Under the pieces are notes generated by a model. The model saw only the letters and a list, made by a program, of their open reading frames with translations, did no database searches and was not told the origin of the DNA. Made by a program: the position numbers and the translations under genes. From the NCBI GenBank assembly GCA_916610825.1, contig OU744447.1:26982561-27046560 (forward strand): DNA of 64,000 nucleotides, read 5' to 3'. This document shows positions 37,801 to 50,311 of the stretch, in pieces. Numbering within the stretch: the stretch's first letter is position 1; each line of letters opens with the position of its first letter. This stretch comes from Haliclystus octoradiatus. Its lineage: Eukaryota > Cnidaria > Staurozoa > Stauromedusae > Haliclystidae.

Positions 37801-38207
37801 AAATGGCTTTTCTGTAATTTGCGATTTCTTTGAAATTAAGAAATATTTTAAGCATGGCAAAGAGCTCTTTCAACAAACTGACCTCTCTATAGATAATTGG
37901 GCACAGATTAAATCCTTCAAAACAACTATTTTGAAATTTGCTGTTACTTGGGAATTCTATAACTTTATGGCATCGCAATGTCTTCTGTGGACAAAGGGGC
38001 TCCTCTATCGTGAATTGTGCATTGATTCCATGATGGAAAATTGCTTTTCTAAAATTTGCGTCTTCTTGGGAATTCTGTAATGTTTCAAACGTCCTAGAGT
38101 GTTCTTTTGACAAATTGGCCTAATCAATATGAATTGGGAATTGTTTCAATGCTTCTAAATAGCTCTTTAGAAATTCCCGATCACTTTGGAATTATGAAAT
38201 GCATCAA
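31623..38207 (+). repeat. 6.6-kb segmental duplication, copy 2 (shift 8,424 bp)
   Basis: This is the near-identical second copy of 23199-29783. It includes a third copy of the 2,136-bp super-unit (31742-33877) and three 1,424-bp pairs (33878-38148). Such close identity means either a very recent duplication or a duplicated stretch in the assembly. Confidence 0.92.
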
Positions 38208-39957
38208 CATCACAGACTGTTCTTTGGACAAAGAGGCTTCATCATGATGAATTGCGCATTGTTTCAATGCTTGTAAATTTGTTCTCTGTAATTTGCTGCT
38301 TCCTTGGAATTAGGGAATGTTTAAGCATCGCAAAGTGTTGTTTCGACAAGCAGGCCTCAATATAGAGAATTGCGCATTGTTTAAATGCTTGTAAATGGCT
38401 TTTCTGTAATTTGAGATTTCTTTGGAATTAATAAATATTCTAAGCAAGGCAAAGAGTTCTTTCCACAAACTGACCTCTCTATAAAGAATTGGGCTCAGAT
38501 TTAATCCTTCAAAACAACTATTTTGAAATTTGCTGTTTCTTGGGAATTCTATAATTTTACAGCATCGCAAAGTCTTCTATAGACAAAGGGGCTCCTCTAT
38601 CGGGAATTGCGCATTGCTTCCAAGATGGAAAATTGCTATTCTAAAATTTGCGGCTTCTTGGGAATTCTGTAATGTTTCAAACGTCCTAGAGTGTTCTTTT
38701 GACAAATTTGACTAAGCAATATGAATTGGGAATTGTTTCAATGCTTGTAAATAGCTCTTTAGAAATTTCCGGTAACTTTGGAATTATGGAATGCATCAAG
38801 TATAACAGACTGTTCTTTGGACAAACAGGCTTCATCATGATGAATTGCGCATTGTTTCAATGCTTGTAAATTTCTTCTCTGTAATTTTTGGCTTCCTTGG
38901 AATTAGGGATTGTTTAAACATCGCAAAGTGTTGTTTCGACAAGCAGGCCTCAATATAGAGAATGGCGCATTGCTTCAATGCTTGTAAATGGCTTTTCTGT
39001 AATTTGAGATTTCTTTGTAATTAAGAAATATTCTAAACAAGGCAAAGAGCTTTTTCGACAAACTGACCTCTCTATAGAGAATTGCAGATTGTTTCAATGC
39101 TTGTAAATGGCTTTTCTGTAATTTGCGATTTCTTTAGATTTGAGGAATATTTTAAGCATGGCAAAGAGCTCTTTCGACAAACTGACCTCTCTAGAGAGAA
39201 TTGGGCACAGTTTTAATCCTTCTAAACAACTATTTTGAATTTTGAGGTTTCTTGGGAATTGTATAATATTTTAGCATCGCAATGTCTTCTATGGATAAAG
39301 GGGTACCTCTATCGTGAATTGCGCATTGCTTCCATAATGGAAAATTGCTTTTCTAAAATTTGAGGCTTCTTGGGAATTATGTAATGTTTCAAACGTCCTA
39401 GAGTGTTCTTTTGACAAATTGGCCTAATCAATATGAATTGGGAATTGTTTCAATGCTTGTAAATAGCTCTTTCGAAATTCCCGATCACTTTGGAATTATG
39501 AAATGCATCAAGCATCACAGACTGTTCTTTGGACAAAGAGGCTTCATCATGATGAATTGTGCATTGTTTCAATGCTTGTAAATTTCTTCTCTGTAATTTG
39601 CTGCTTCCTTGGAATTAGGGAATGTTTAAGCATCGCAAAGTGTTGTTTCGACAAGCAGGCCTCAATATAGAGAATTGCGCATTGTTTTAATGCTTGTAAA
39701 TGGCTTTTCTGTAATTTGAGATTTCTTTGGAATGAAGAAATATTCTAAGAAAGGCAAAGATCTCTTTCGACAAACTGACCTCTCTATAGAGAATTGCGGA
39801 TTGTTTCAATGCTTTTAAATGGCTTTTCTGTAATTTGCGATTTCTTTGGAATTGAGGAATATTTTAAGCATGGCAAAGAGCTCTTTCTACAAACTGACCT
39901 CTCTAGAGAGAATTGGGCACAGTTTTAATCCTTCTAAACAACTATTTTGAAATTTGC
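38149..39957 (+). repeat. Transition segment: one five-mer and six-mers
   Basis: The unit at 38149 (592 bp) is a five-mer of the AATAAATATTCTAAG hybrid type, otherwise found at 1-6 kb and 12-14 kb. The six-mer at 38741 and the next unit, to about 39550, resemble 27000-27700 and 35400-36120. They share GCATTGCTTCAATGC, CTTTGTAATTAAG, TTTTGAATTTTGAGG and CTCTTTCGAAATTCC, with private changes such as CTTTAGATTTGAGG and GAATGGCGC. Confidence 0.8.
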
Positions 39958-42224
39958 GGTTTCTTGGGAATTGTATAATATTTTAGCATCGCAATGTCTT
40001 CTATAGACAATTGGGTACCTCTATCGTGAGTTGCGCATTGCTACCATAATGGAAAATTGCTTTTCTAAAATTTGAGGCTTCTTGGGAAATCTGTAATGTT
40101 TCAAACGTCCTAGAGTGTTCTTTTTACAAATTGGCCTAATCAATATGAATTGGGAATTGTATCGATACTTGTAAATAGCTCTTTAGAAATTCCCGATCAC
40201 TTTGGAATTCTGAAATGCATCAAGCATCACAGATTGTTCTTTGGACAAAGAGGCTTCATCATGATGAATTGCGCATTGTTTCAATGCTTGTAAATTTGTT
40301 CTCTGTAATTTGCTGCTTCCTTGGAATTAGGGAATGTTTAAGCATCGCAAAGTGTTGTTTCGACAAGCAGGCCTCAATATAGAGAATTGCGCATTGTTTC
40401 AATGCTTGTAAATGGCTTTTCTGTAATTTGAGATTTCTTTTGAATTAATAAATATTCTAAGCAAGGCAAAGAGTTCATTCCACAAACTGACCTCTCTATA
40501 AAGAATTGGGCTCAGAATTAATCCTTCAAAACAACTATTTTGAAATTTGCTGTTTCTTGATAATTCTATAATTTTATAGCATCGCAAAGTCTTCTTTAGA
40601 CAATGGGGCTCCTCTATCGTGACTTGCGCATTGCTTCCAAGATGGAAAATTGCTATTCTAAAATTTGCGGCTTCTTGGGAATTCTGTAATGTTTCAAACG
40701 TCCTAGAGTGTTCTTTTGACAAATTGGACTAATCAATATGAATTTGGAATTGTTTCAATGCTTGTAAATAGCTCTTTAGAAATTTCCGGTAACTTTGGAA
40801 TTATGGAATGCATCAAGTATCACAGACTGTTCTTTGGACAAACAGGCTTCATCATGATGAATTGCGCATTGTTTCAATGCTTGTAAATTTCTTCTCTGTA
40901 ATTTGTGGCTTCCTTGGAATTAGGGATTGTTTAAACATCGCAAAGTGTTATTTCGACAAGCAGGCCTCAATATAGAGAATTGCGCATTGTTTCAATGCTT
41001 GTAAATGGCTTTTCTGTAATTTGAGATTTCTTTGGAATTAAGAAATATTCTAAACAAGGCAAAGAGCTCTTTCGACAAACTGACCTCTCTATAGAGAATT
41101 GCGGATTGTTTCAATGCTTTTAAATGGCTTTTCTGTAATTTGCGATTTCTTTGGAATTGAGGAATATTTTAAGCATGGCAAAGAGCTCTTTCTACAAACT
41201 GACCTCTCTAGAGAGAATTGGGCACAGTTTTAATCCTTCTAAACAACTATTTTGAAATTTGCGGTTTCTTGGGAATTGTATAATATTTTAGCATCGCAAT
41301 GTCTTCTATAGACAATTGGGTACCTCTATCGTGAGTTGCGCATTGCTACCATAATGGAAAATTGCTTTTCTAAAATTTGAGGCTTCTTGGGAAATCTGTA
41401 ATGTTTCAAACGTCCTAGAGTGTTCTTTTTACAAATTGGCCTAATCAATATGAATTGGGAATTGTATCGATACTTGTAAATAGCTCTTTAGAAATTCCCG
41501 ATCACTTTGGAATTCTGAAATGCATCAAGCATCACAGACTGTTCTTTGGACAAAGAGGCTTCATCATGATGAATTGCGCATTGTTTCAATGCTTGTAAAT
41601 TTTTTCTCTGTAATTTGCTGCTTCCTTGGAATTAGGGAATGTTTAAGTATCGCAAAGTGTTTTTTTCGACAAGCAGGCCTCAATATAGAGAATTGCGCAT
41701 TGTTTTTATGCTTGTAAATGGCTTTTGTGTAATTTGAGATTTCTTTGGAATTAAGAAATATTCTAAGCAAGGCAAAGAGCTCTTTCGACAAACTGACCTC
41801 TCTATAGAGAATTGCGGATTGTTTCAATGCTTTTAAATGGCTTTTCTGTAATTTGCGATTTCTTTGGAATTGAGGAATATTTTAAGCATGGCAAAGAGCT
41901 CTTTCGACAAACTGACCTCTCTAGAGAGAATTGGGCACAGTTTTAATCCTTCTAAACAACTATTTTGAAATTTGCGGTTTCTTGGGAACTGTATAATATT
42001 TTAGCACCGCAATGTCTTATATGGACAAAGGGGTACCTCTATCGTGAATTGCGCATTGCTTCCATAATGGAAAATTGCTTTTATAAAATTTGCGGCTACT
42101 TGGGAAATCTGTAATGTTTCAAACGTCCTAGAGTATTCTTTTGGCAAATTGGCCTAATCAATATGAATTGGGAATTGTATCAATGCTTGTAAATAGCTCT
42201 TTAGAAATTCCCGATCACTTTGGT
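39958..42224 (+). repeat. Block X, copy 1
   Basis: Contains units starting at 40165 (593 bp), 40758 (712) and 41470 (713). Two of these A monomers begin with the variant GTATCGATACTTG. The five-mer at 40165 is the AATAAATATTCTAAG hybrid with GAATTCATTCC-like changes (GAGTTCATTCCAC). Block X recurs at 50312-52578 with a shift of 10,354 bp; two single-base differences were noticed (40234 and 40441). Confidence 0.88.
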
Positions 42225-45200
42225 ATTATGAAATGCATCAAGCATCACAGACTGTTCTTTGGACAAAGAGGCTTCATCATGATGAATTGCGCATTGTTTC
42301 AATGCTTGTAAATTTTTTCTCTGTAATTTGCTGCTTCCTTGGAATTAGGGAATGTTTAAGTATCGCAAAGTGTTTTTTTCGACAAGCAGGCCTCAATATA
42401 GAGAATTGCGCATTGTTTTTATGCTTGTAAATGGCTTTTGTGTAATTTGAGATTTCTTTGGAATTAAGAAATATTCTAAGCAAGGCAAAGAGCTCTTTCG
42501 ACAAACTGACCTCTCTATAGTGAATTGCGGATTGTTTCAATGCTTTTAAATGGCTTTTCTGTAATTTGCGATTTCTTTGGAATTGAGGAATATTTTAAGC
42601 ATGGCAAAGAGCTCTTTCGACAAATTGACCTCTTTAGAGAGAATTGGGCACAGTTTTAATCCTTCTAAACAACTATTTTGAAATTTGCGGTTTCTTTGGA
42701 ATTGTATAATATTTTAGCATCCAAATGTCTTCTATGGACAAAGCGGTACCTCTATCCTGAATTGCGCATTGCTTCCATGATGGAAAATTGCTTTTCTAAA
42801 ATTTGAGGCTTCTTGGGAAATCTGTAATGTTTCAAACGTCCTAGAGTGTTCTTTTGACAAATTGTCCTAATCAATATGAATTGGGAATTGTTTCAATGCT
42901 TGTAAATAGCTCTTTAGATATTCCCGATCACTTTGGAATTATGAAATGCATCAAGCATCACAGACTGTTCTTTGGACAAAGAGGCATCATCATGATGAAT
43001 TGTGCATTGTTTCAATGCTTGTAAATTTCTTCTCTGTAATTTGCTGCTTCCTTGGAATTAGGGAATGTTTAAGCATCGCAAAGTGTTGTTTCGACAAGCA
43101 GGCCTCAGTATAGAGAATTACGACTTGTTTCAATGCTTGTAAACGGCTTTTCTGTAATTTGCAATTTCTTTGGAATTGAGGAATATTTTAAGCAAGGCAA
43201 AGAGCTCTTTCGACAGACTGACCTCTCTAGAGAGAATTCGGCACAGTTTTAATCCTTCTAAACAACTATTTTGAAATTTGCGGTTTCTTGGGAATTGTAT
43301 AATATTTTAGCATCGAAATGTCTTGTATGGACAAAGGGTTACCTCTATCGTGAATTGCGCATTGCTTCCATAATGGAAAATTGCTTTTCGCAATTTGAGG
43401 CTTCTTGGGAAATCTGTAATGTTTCAACGTCGTAGAGTGTTCTTTTGCCTAATCATTATGAATTGGGAATTGTTTCAATGCTTGTAAATAGCTCTTTAGA
43501 AATTCCCGATCACTTTGGAATTATGAAATGCATCAAGCATCACAGACTGTTCTTTGGACAAAGAGGCTTCATCATGATGAATTGCGCATTGTTTCAATGC
43601 TTGTAAATTTCTTCTCTGTAATTTGCGGCTTCCTTGGAATTAGGGAATGTTTAAGCATCGCAAAGTGTTGTTTAGACAAGGAGGCCTCAATATAGAGAAT
43701 TGCGCATTGTTTCAATGCTTGTAAATGGCTTTTCTGTAATTTGCGATTTCTTTGGAATTAAGAAATATTCTAAGCAAGGCAAAGAGCTCTTTCGACAAAC
43801 TGACCTCTCTATAGAGAATTGCGCATTGTTTCAATGCTTGTAAATGGCTTTTTTGTAATTTGCGATTTCTTTGGAATGGAGGAATATTTTAAGCAAGGCA
43901 AAGAGCTCTTTCGACAAACTGACCTCTCTAGAGAGAATTGGGCACAGTTTTAATCCTTCTAAACAACTATTTTGAAATTTGCGGTTTCTTGGGAATTGTA
44001 TAATATTTTAGCATCGCAATGTCTTCTATGGACAAAGGGGTACATCTATCGTGAATTGCGCATTGCATAATGTAAAATCGCCTTTCTAAAATTTGAGGCT
44101 TCTTGGGAAATCTGTAATGTTTCAACGTCGTAGAGTGTTCTTTTGCCTAATCATTATGAATTGGGAATTGGTTCAATGCTTGTAAATAGCTCTTTAGAAA
44201 TTTCCGGTCACTTTGGAATTATGGAATGCATCAAATATCACAGACTGTTCTTTGGACAAACAGGCTTCATCATGATGAATTGTGCATTGTTTCAATGCCT
44301 GTAAATTTCTTCTCTGTAATTTGCGGCTTCTTTTGAATTAGGAAATGTTTAAGCATCGCAAAGTGTTGTTTCGACAAGCAGGCCTCAATATAGAGATTTG
44401 CGGATTGTTTCAATGCTTGTAAATGGCTTTTCTGCAATTTGCAATTTCTTTGGAATTGAGGAATATTTTAAGCATGGCCAAGTTCTCTTTCCACAAACTG
44501 ACCTCTCTATAGAGAATTGGGCACAGATTTAATCCTTCAAAACAACTATTTTGAAATTTGCTGTTTCTTGGAAATTCTTTAACTTTATAGCATCGCAATG
44601 TCTTCTGTGGACAAAGGGGCTCCTCTATCGTGAATTGCGCATTGCTTCCATAATGGAAAATTGCTTTTCTCAATTTGAGGCTTCTTGGGAAATCTGTAAT
44701 GTTTCAACGTCGTAGAGTGTTATTTTGCCTAATCATTATGAATTGGGAATTGTTTCAATGCTTGTAAATAGCTCTTTAGAAATTCCCGATCACTTTGGAA
44801 TTATGAAATGCATCAAGCATCACAGACTGTTCTTTGGACAAAAAGGCTTCATCATGATGAATTGCGCATTGTTTCGATGCTTGTAAATTTCTTCTCTGTA
44901 ATTTGCTGCTTCCTTGGAATTAGGGAATGTTTAAGCATCGCAAAGTGTTGTTTCGACAAACAGGCCTCAATATAGAGAATTGCGGATTGTTTCAATGCTT
45001 GTAAATGGCTTTTCTGTAATTTGCGATTTCTTTGGAATTGAGGAATATTTTAAGCATGCCAAAGAGCTCTTTCGACAAACTGACCTCTCTAGAGAGAATT
45101 GGGCACAGTTTTAATCCTTCTAAACAACTATTTTGAAATTTGCGGTTTCTTGGGAATTGTATAATATTTTAGCATCGCAACGTCTTCTATGGACAAAGGG

Positions 45201-45392
45201 GTACCTCTATCGTGAATTGCACAATACTTTCATAATGGAAAATTGCTTTTCTAAAATTTGAGGCTTCTTGGGAAATCTGTAATGTTTCAAACGTCCTAGA
45301 GTGTTCTTTTTAAAAATTGGCCTAATCAATATGAATTGGGAATTGTTTCAATGCTTGTAAATAGCTCTTTAGAAATTCCCGATCACTTTGGA
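42225..45392 (+). repeat. Block Y, copy 1 (3,168 bp, 27 monomers)
   Basis: The phase-matched HOR units start at 42183 (713 bp), 42896 (582), 43478 (698), 44176 (582) and 44758 (593), together 3,168 bp. The next copy follows directly. Three of the five F monomers carry the 9-bp deletion, and the 698-bp unit has the shortened GCATTGCATAATG junction. Single-base differences from copy 3 were seen at 42886, 43233, 44443 and 45224. Confidence 0.9.
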
Positions 45393-48300
45393 ATTATGAA
45401 ATGCATCAAGCATCACAGACTGTTCTTTGGACAAAGAGGCTTCATCATGATGAATTGCGCATTGTTTCAATGCTTGTAAATTTTTTCTCTGTAATTTGCT
45501 GCTTCCTTGGAATTAGGGAATGTTTAAGTATCGCAAAGTGTTTTTTTCGACAAGCAGGCCTCAATATAGAGAATTGCGCATTGTTTTTATGCTTGTAAAT
45601 GGCTTTTGTGTAATTTGAGATTTCTTTGGAATTAAGAAATATTCTAAGCAAGGCAAAGAGCTCTTTCGACAAACTGACCTCTCTATAGTGAATTGCGGAT
45701 TGTTTCAATGCTTTTAAATGGCTTTTCTGTAATTTGCGATTTCTTTGGAATTGAGGAATATTTTAAGCATGGCAAAGAGCTCTTTCGACAAATTGACCTC
45801 TTTAGAGAGAATTGGGCACAGTTTTAATCCTTCTAAACAACTATTTTGAAATTTGCGGTTTCTTTGGAATTGTATAATATTTTAGCATCCAAATGTCTTC
45901 TATGGACAAAGCGGTACCTCTATCCTGAATTGCGCATTGCTTCCATGATGGAAAATTGCTTTTCTAAAATTTGAGGCTTCTTGGGAAATCTGTAATGTTT
46001 CAAACGTCCTAGAGTGTTCTTTTGACAAATTGTCCTAATCAATATGAATTGGGAATTGTTTCAATGCTTGTAAATAGCTCTTTAGATATTCCCGATCACT
46101 TTGGAATTATGAAATGCATCAAGCATCACAGACTGTTCTTTGGACAAAGAGGCATCATCATGATGAATTGTGCATTGTTTCAATGCTTGTAAATTTCTTC
46201 TCTGTAATTTGCTGCTTCCTTGGAATTAGGGAATGTTTAAGCATCGCAAAGTGTTGTTTCGACAAGCAGGCCTCAGTATAGAGAATTACGACTTGTTTCA
46301 ATGCTTGTAAACGGCTTTTCTGTAATTTGCAATTTCTTTGGAATTGAGGAATATTTTAAGCAAGGCAAAGAGCTCTTTCGACAGACTGACCTCTCTAGAG
46401 AGAATTCGGCACAGTTTTAATCCTTCTAAACAACTATTTTGAAATTTGCGGTTTCTTGGGAATTGTATAATATTTTAGCATCGAAATGTCTTGTATGGAC
46501 AAAGGGTTACCTCTATCGTGAATTGCGCATTGCTTCCATAATGGAAAATTGCTTTTCGCAATTTGAGGCTTCTTGGGAAATCTGTAATGTTTCAACGTCG
46601 TAGAGTGTTCTTTTGCCTAATCATTATGAATTGGGAATTGTTTCAATGCTTGTAAATAGCTCTTTAGAAATTCCCGATCACTTTGGAATTATGAAATGCA
46701 TCAAGCATCACAGACTGTTCTTTGGACAAAGAGGCTTCATCATGATGAATTGCGCATTGTTTCAATGCTTGTAAATTTCCCCTCTGTAATTTGCGGCTTC
46801 CTTGGAATTAGGGAATGTTTAAGCATCGCAAAGTGTTGTTTAGACAAGGAGGCCTCAATATAGAGAATTGCGCATTGTTTCAATGCTTGTAAATGGCTTT
46901 TCTGTAATTTGCGATTTCTTTGGAATTAAGAAATATTCTAAGCAAGGCAAAGAGCTCTTTCGACAAACTGACCTCTCTATAGAGAATTGCGCATTGTTTC
47001 AATGCTTGTAAATGGCTTTTTTGTAATTTGCGATTTCTTTGGAATGGAGGAATATTTTAAGCAAGGCAAAGAGCTCTTTCGACAAACTGACCTCTCTAGA
47101 GAGAATTGGGCACAGTTTTAATCCTTCTAAACAACTATTTTGAAATTTGCGGTTTCTTGGGAATTGTATAATATTTTAGCATCGCAATGTCTTCTATGGA
47201 CAAAGGGGTACATCTATCGTGAATTGCGCATTGCATAATGTAAAATCGCCTTTCTAAAATTTGAGGCTTCTTGGGAAATCTGTAATGTTTCAACGTCGTA
47301 GAGTGTTCTTTTGCCTAATCATTATGAATTGGGAATTGGTTCAATGCTTGTAAATAGCTCTTTAGAAATTTCCGGTCACTTTGGAATTATGGAATGCATC
47401 AAATATCACAGACTGTTCTTTGGACAAACAGGCTTCATCATGATGAATTGTGCATTGTTTCAATGCCTGTAAATTTCTTCTCTGTAATTTGCGGCTTCTT
47501 TTGAATTAGGAAATGTTTAAGCATCGCAAAGTGTTGTTTCGACAAGCAGGCCTCAATATAGAGATTTGCGGATTGTTTCAATGCTTGTAAATGGCTTTTC
47601 TGCAATTTGCAATTTCTTTGGAATTGAGGAATATTTTAAGCATGGCCAAGTTCTCTTTCCACAAACTGACCTCTCTATAGAGAATTGGGCACAGATTTAA
47701 TCCTTCAAAACAACTATTTTGAAATTTGCTGTTTCTTGGAAATTCTTTAACTTTATAGCATCGCAATGTCTTCTGTGGACAAAGGGGCTCCTCTATCGTG
47801 AATTGCGCATTGCTTCCATAATGGAAAATTGCTTTTCTCAATTTGAGGCTTCTTGGGAAATCTGTAATGTTTCAACGTCGTAGAGTGTTATTTTGCCTAA
47901 TCATTATGAATTGGGAATTGTTTCAATGCTTGTAAATAGCTCTTTAGAAATTCCCGATCACTTTGGAATTATGAAATGCATCAAGCATCACAGACTGTTC
48001 TTTGGACAAAAAGGCTTCATCATGATGAATTGCGCATTGTTTCGATGCTTGTAAATTTCTTCTCTGTAATTTGCTGCTTCCTTGGAATTAGGGAATGTTT
48101 AAGCATCGCAAAGTGTTGTTTCGACAAACAGGCCTCAATATAGAGAATTGCGGATTGTTTCAATGCTTGTAAATGGCTTTTCTGTAATTTGCGATTTCTT
48201 TGGAATTGAGGAATATTTTAAGCATGCCAAAGAGCTCTTTCGACAAACTGACCTCTCTAGAGAGAATTGGGCACAGTTTTAATCCTTCTAAACAACTATT

Positions 48301-48560
48301 TTGAAATTTGCGGTTTCTTGGGAATTGTATAATATTTTAGCATCGCAACGTCTTCTATGGACAAAGGGGTACCTCTATCGTGAATTGCACAATACTTTCA
48401 TAATGGAAAATTGCTTTTCTAAAATTTGAGGCTTCTTGGGAAATCTGTAATGTTTCAAACGTCCTAGAGTGTTCTTTTTAAAAATTGGCCTAATCAATAT
48501 GAATTGGGAATTGTTTCAATGCTTGTAAATAGCTCTTTAGAAATTCCCGATCACTTTGGA
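45393..48560 (+). repeat. Block Y, copy 2 (tandem to copy 1)
   Basis: Matches 42225-45392 base for base except the two changes noticed at 46780-46781 (TTTCCCCTCTG where the other copies have TTTCTTCTCTG). Agreement with copy 1 runs on to 48596, where CTTTAGAC replaces CTTTGGAC. Confidence 0.9.
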
Positions 48561-50311
48561 ATTATGAAATGCATCAAGCATCACAGACTGTTCTTTAGAC
48601 AAAGAGGCTTCATCATGATGAATTGCGCATTGTTTCAATGCTTGTAAATTTGTTCTCTGTAATTTGCTGTTTCCTTGGAATTAGGGAATGTTTAAGTATC
48701 GCAAAGTGTTCTTTCGACAAGCAGGCCTCAATATAGTGAATTGCGCATTGTTTTGATGCTTGTAAATGGCTTTTCTGTAATTTGAGATTTCTTTGGAATT
48801 AAGAAATATTCTAAGCAAGGCAAAGAGCTCTTTCGACAAACTGACCTCTCTATAGAGAATTGCGGATTGTTTCAATGCTTTTAAATGGCTTTTCGGTAAT
48901 TTGCGATTTCTTTGGAATTGAGGAATATTTTAAGCATGGCAAAGAGCTCTTTCGACAAACTACCTCTCTAGAGAGAATTGGGCACAGTTTTAATCCTTCT
49001 AAACAACTATTTTGAAATTTGCGGTTTCTTGGGAACTGTATAATATTTTAGCACCGCAATGTCTTCTATGGACAAAGGGGTACCTCTATCGTGAATTGCG
49101 CATTGCTTCCATAATGGAAAATTGCTTTTCGCAATTTGAGGCTTCTTGGGAAATCTGTAATGTTTCAACGTCGTAGAGTGTTCTTTTGCCTAATCATTAT
49201 GAATTGGGAATTGTTTCAATGCTTGTAAATAGCTCTTTAGAAATTCCCGATCACTTTGGAATTATGAAATGCATCAAGCATCACAGACTGTTCTTTGGAC
49301 AAAGAGGCTTCATCATGATGAATTGCGCATTGTTTCAATGATTGTAAATTTCTTCTCTGTAATTTGCGGCTTCCTTGGAATTAGGGAATGTTTAAGCATC
49401 GCAAAGTGTTGTTTAGACAAGGAGGCCTCAATATAGAGAATTGCGCATTGTTTCAATGCTTGTAAATGGCTTTTCTGTAATTTGCGATTTCTTTGGAATT
49501 AAGAAATATTCTAAGCAAGGCAAAGAGCTATTTCGACAAACTGACCTCTATATAGAGAATTGCGCATTGTTTCAATGCTTGTAAATGGCTTTTTTGTAAT
49601 TTGCGATTTCTTTGGAATTGAGGAATATTTTAAGCAAGGCAAAGAGCTCTTTCGACAAACTGACCTCTCTAGAGAGAATTGGGCACAGTTTTAATCCTTC
49701 TAAACAACTATTTTGAAATTTGCGGTTTCTTGGGAATTGTATAATATTTTAGCATCGCAATGTCTTCTATGGACAAAGGGGTACATCTATCGTGAATTGC
49801 GCATTGCATAATGTAAAATCGCTTTTCTAAAATTTGAGGCTTCTTGGGAAATCTGTAATGTTTCAACGTCCTAGAGTGTTCTTTTGACATATTGGCCTAA
49901 TCATTATGAATTGGGAATTGGTTCAATGCTTGTAAATAGCTCTTTAGAAATTTCCGGTCACTTTGGAATTATGGAATGCATCAAATATCACAGACTGTTC
50001 TTTGGACAAACAGGCTTCATCATGATGAATTGTGCATTGTTTCAATGCCTGTAAATTTCTTCTCTGTAATTTGCGGCTTCTTTTGAATTAGGAAATGTTT
50101 AAGCATCGCAAAGTGTTGTTTCGACAAGCAGGCCTCAATATAGAGAATTGCAGATTGTTTCAATGCTTGTAAATGGCTTTTCTGTAATTTGCGATTTCTT
50201 TGGAATTGAGGAATATTTTAAGCAAGGCAAAGAGCTCTTTCGACAAACTGACCTCTCTAGAGAGAATTGGGCACAGTTTTAATCCTTCTAAATAACTATT
50301 TTGAAATTTGA
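48561..50311 (+). repeat. Block Z, copy 1
   Basis: Units start at 48519 (700 bp), 49219 (707) and 49926 (593). Recognisable variants are CTTTAGACAAAGAGG, GTGTTCTTTCGAC, TTTTCGGTAATTTG, CAAACTACCTCTC and GACATATTGGCC. It recurs 7,186 bp downstream up to 50146/57332. Confidence 0.85.
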
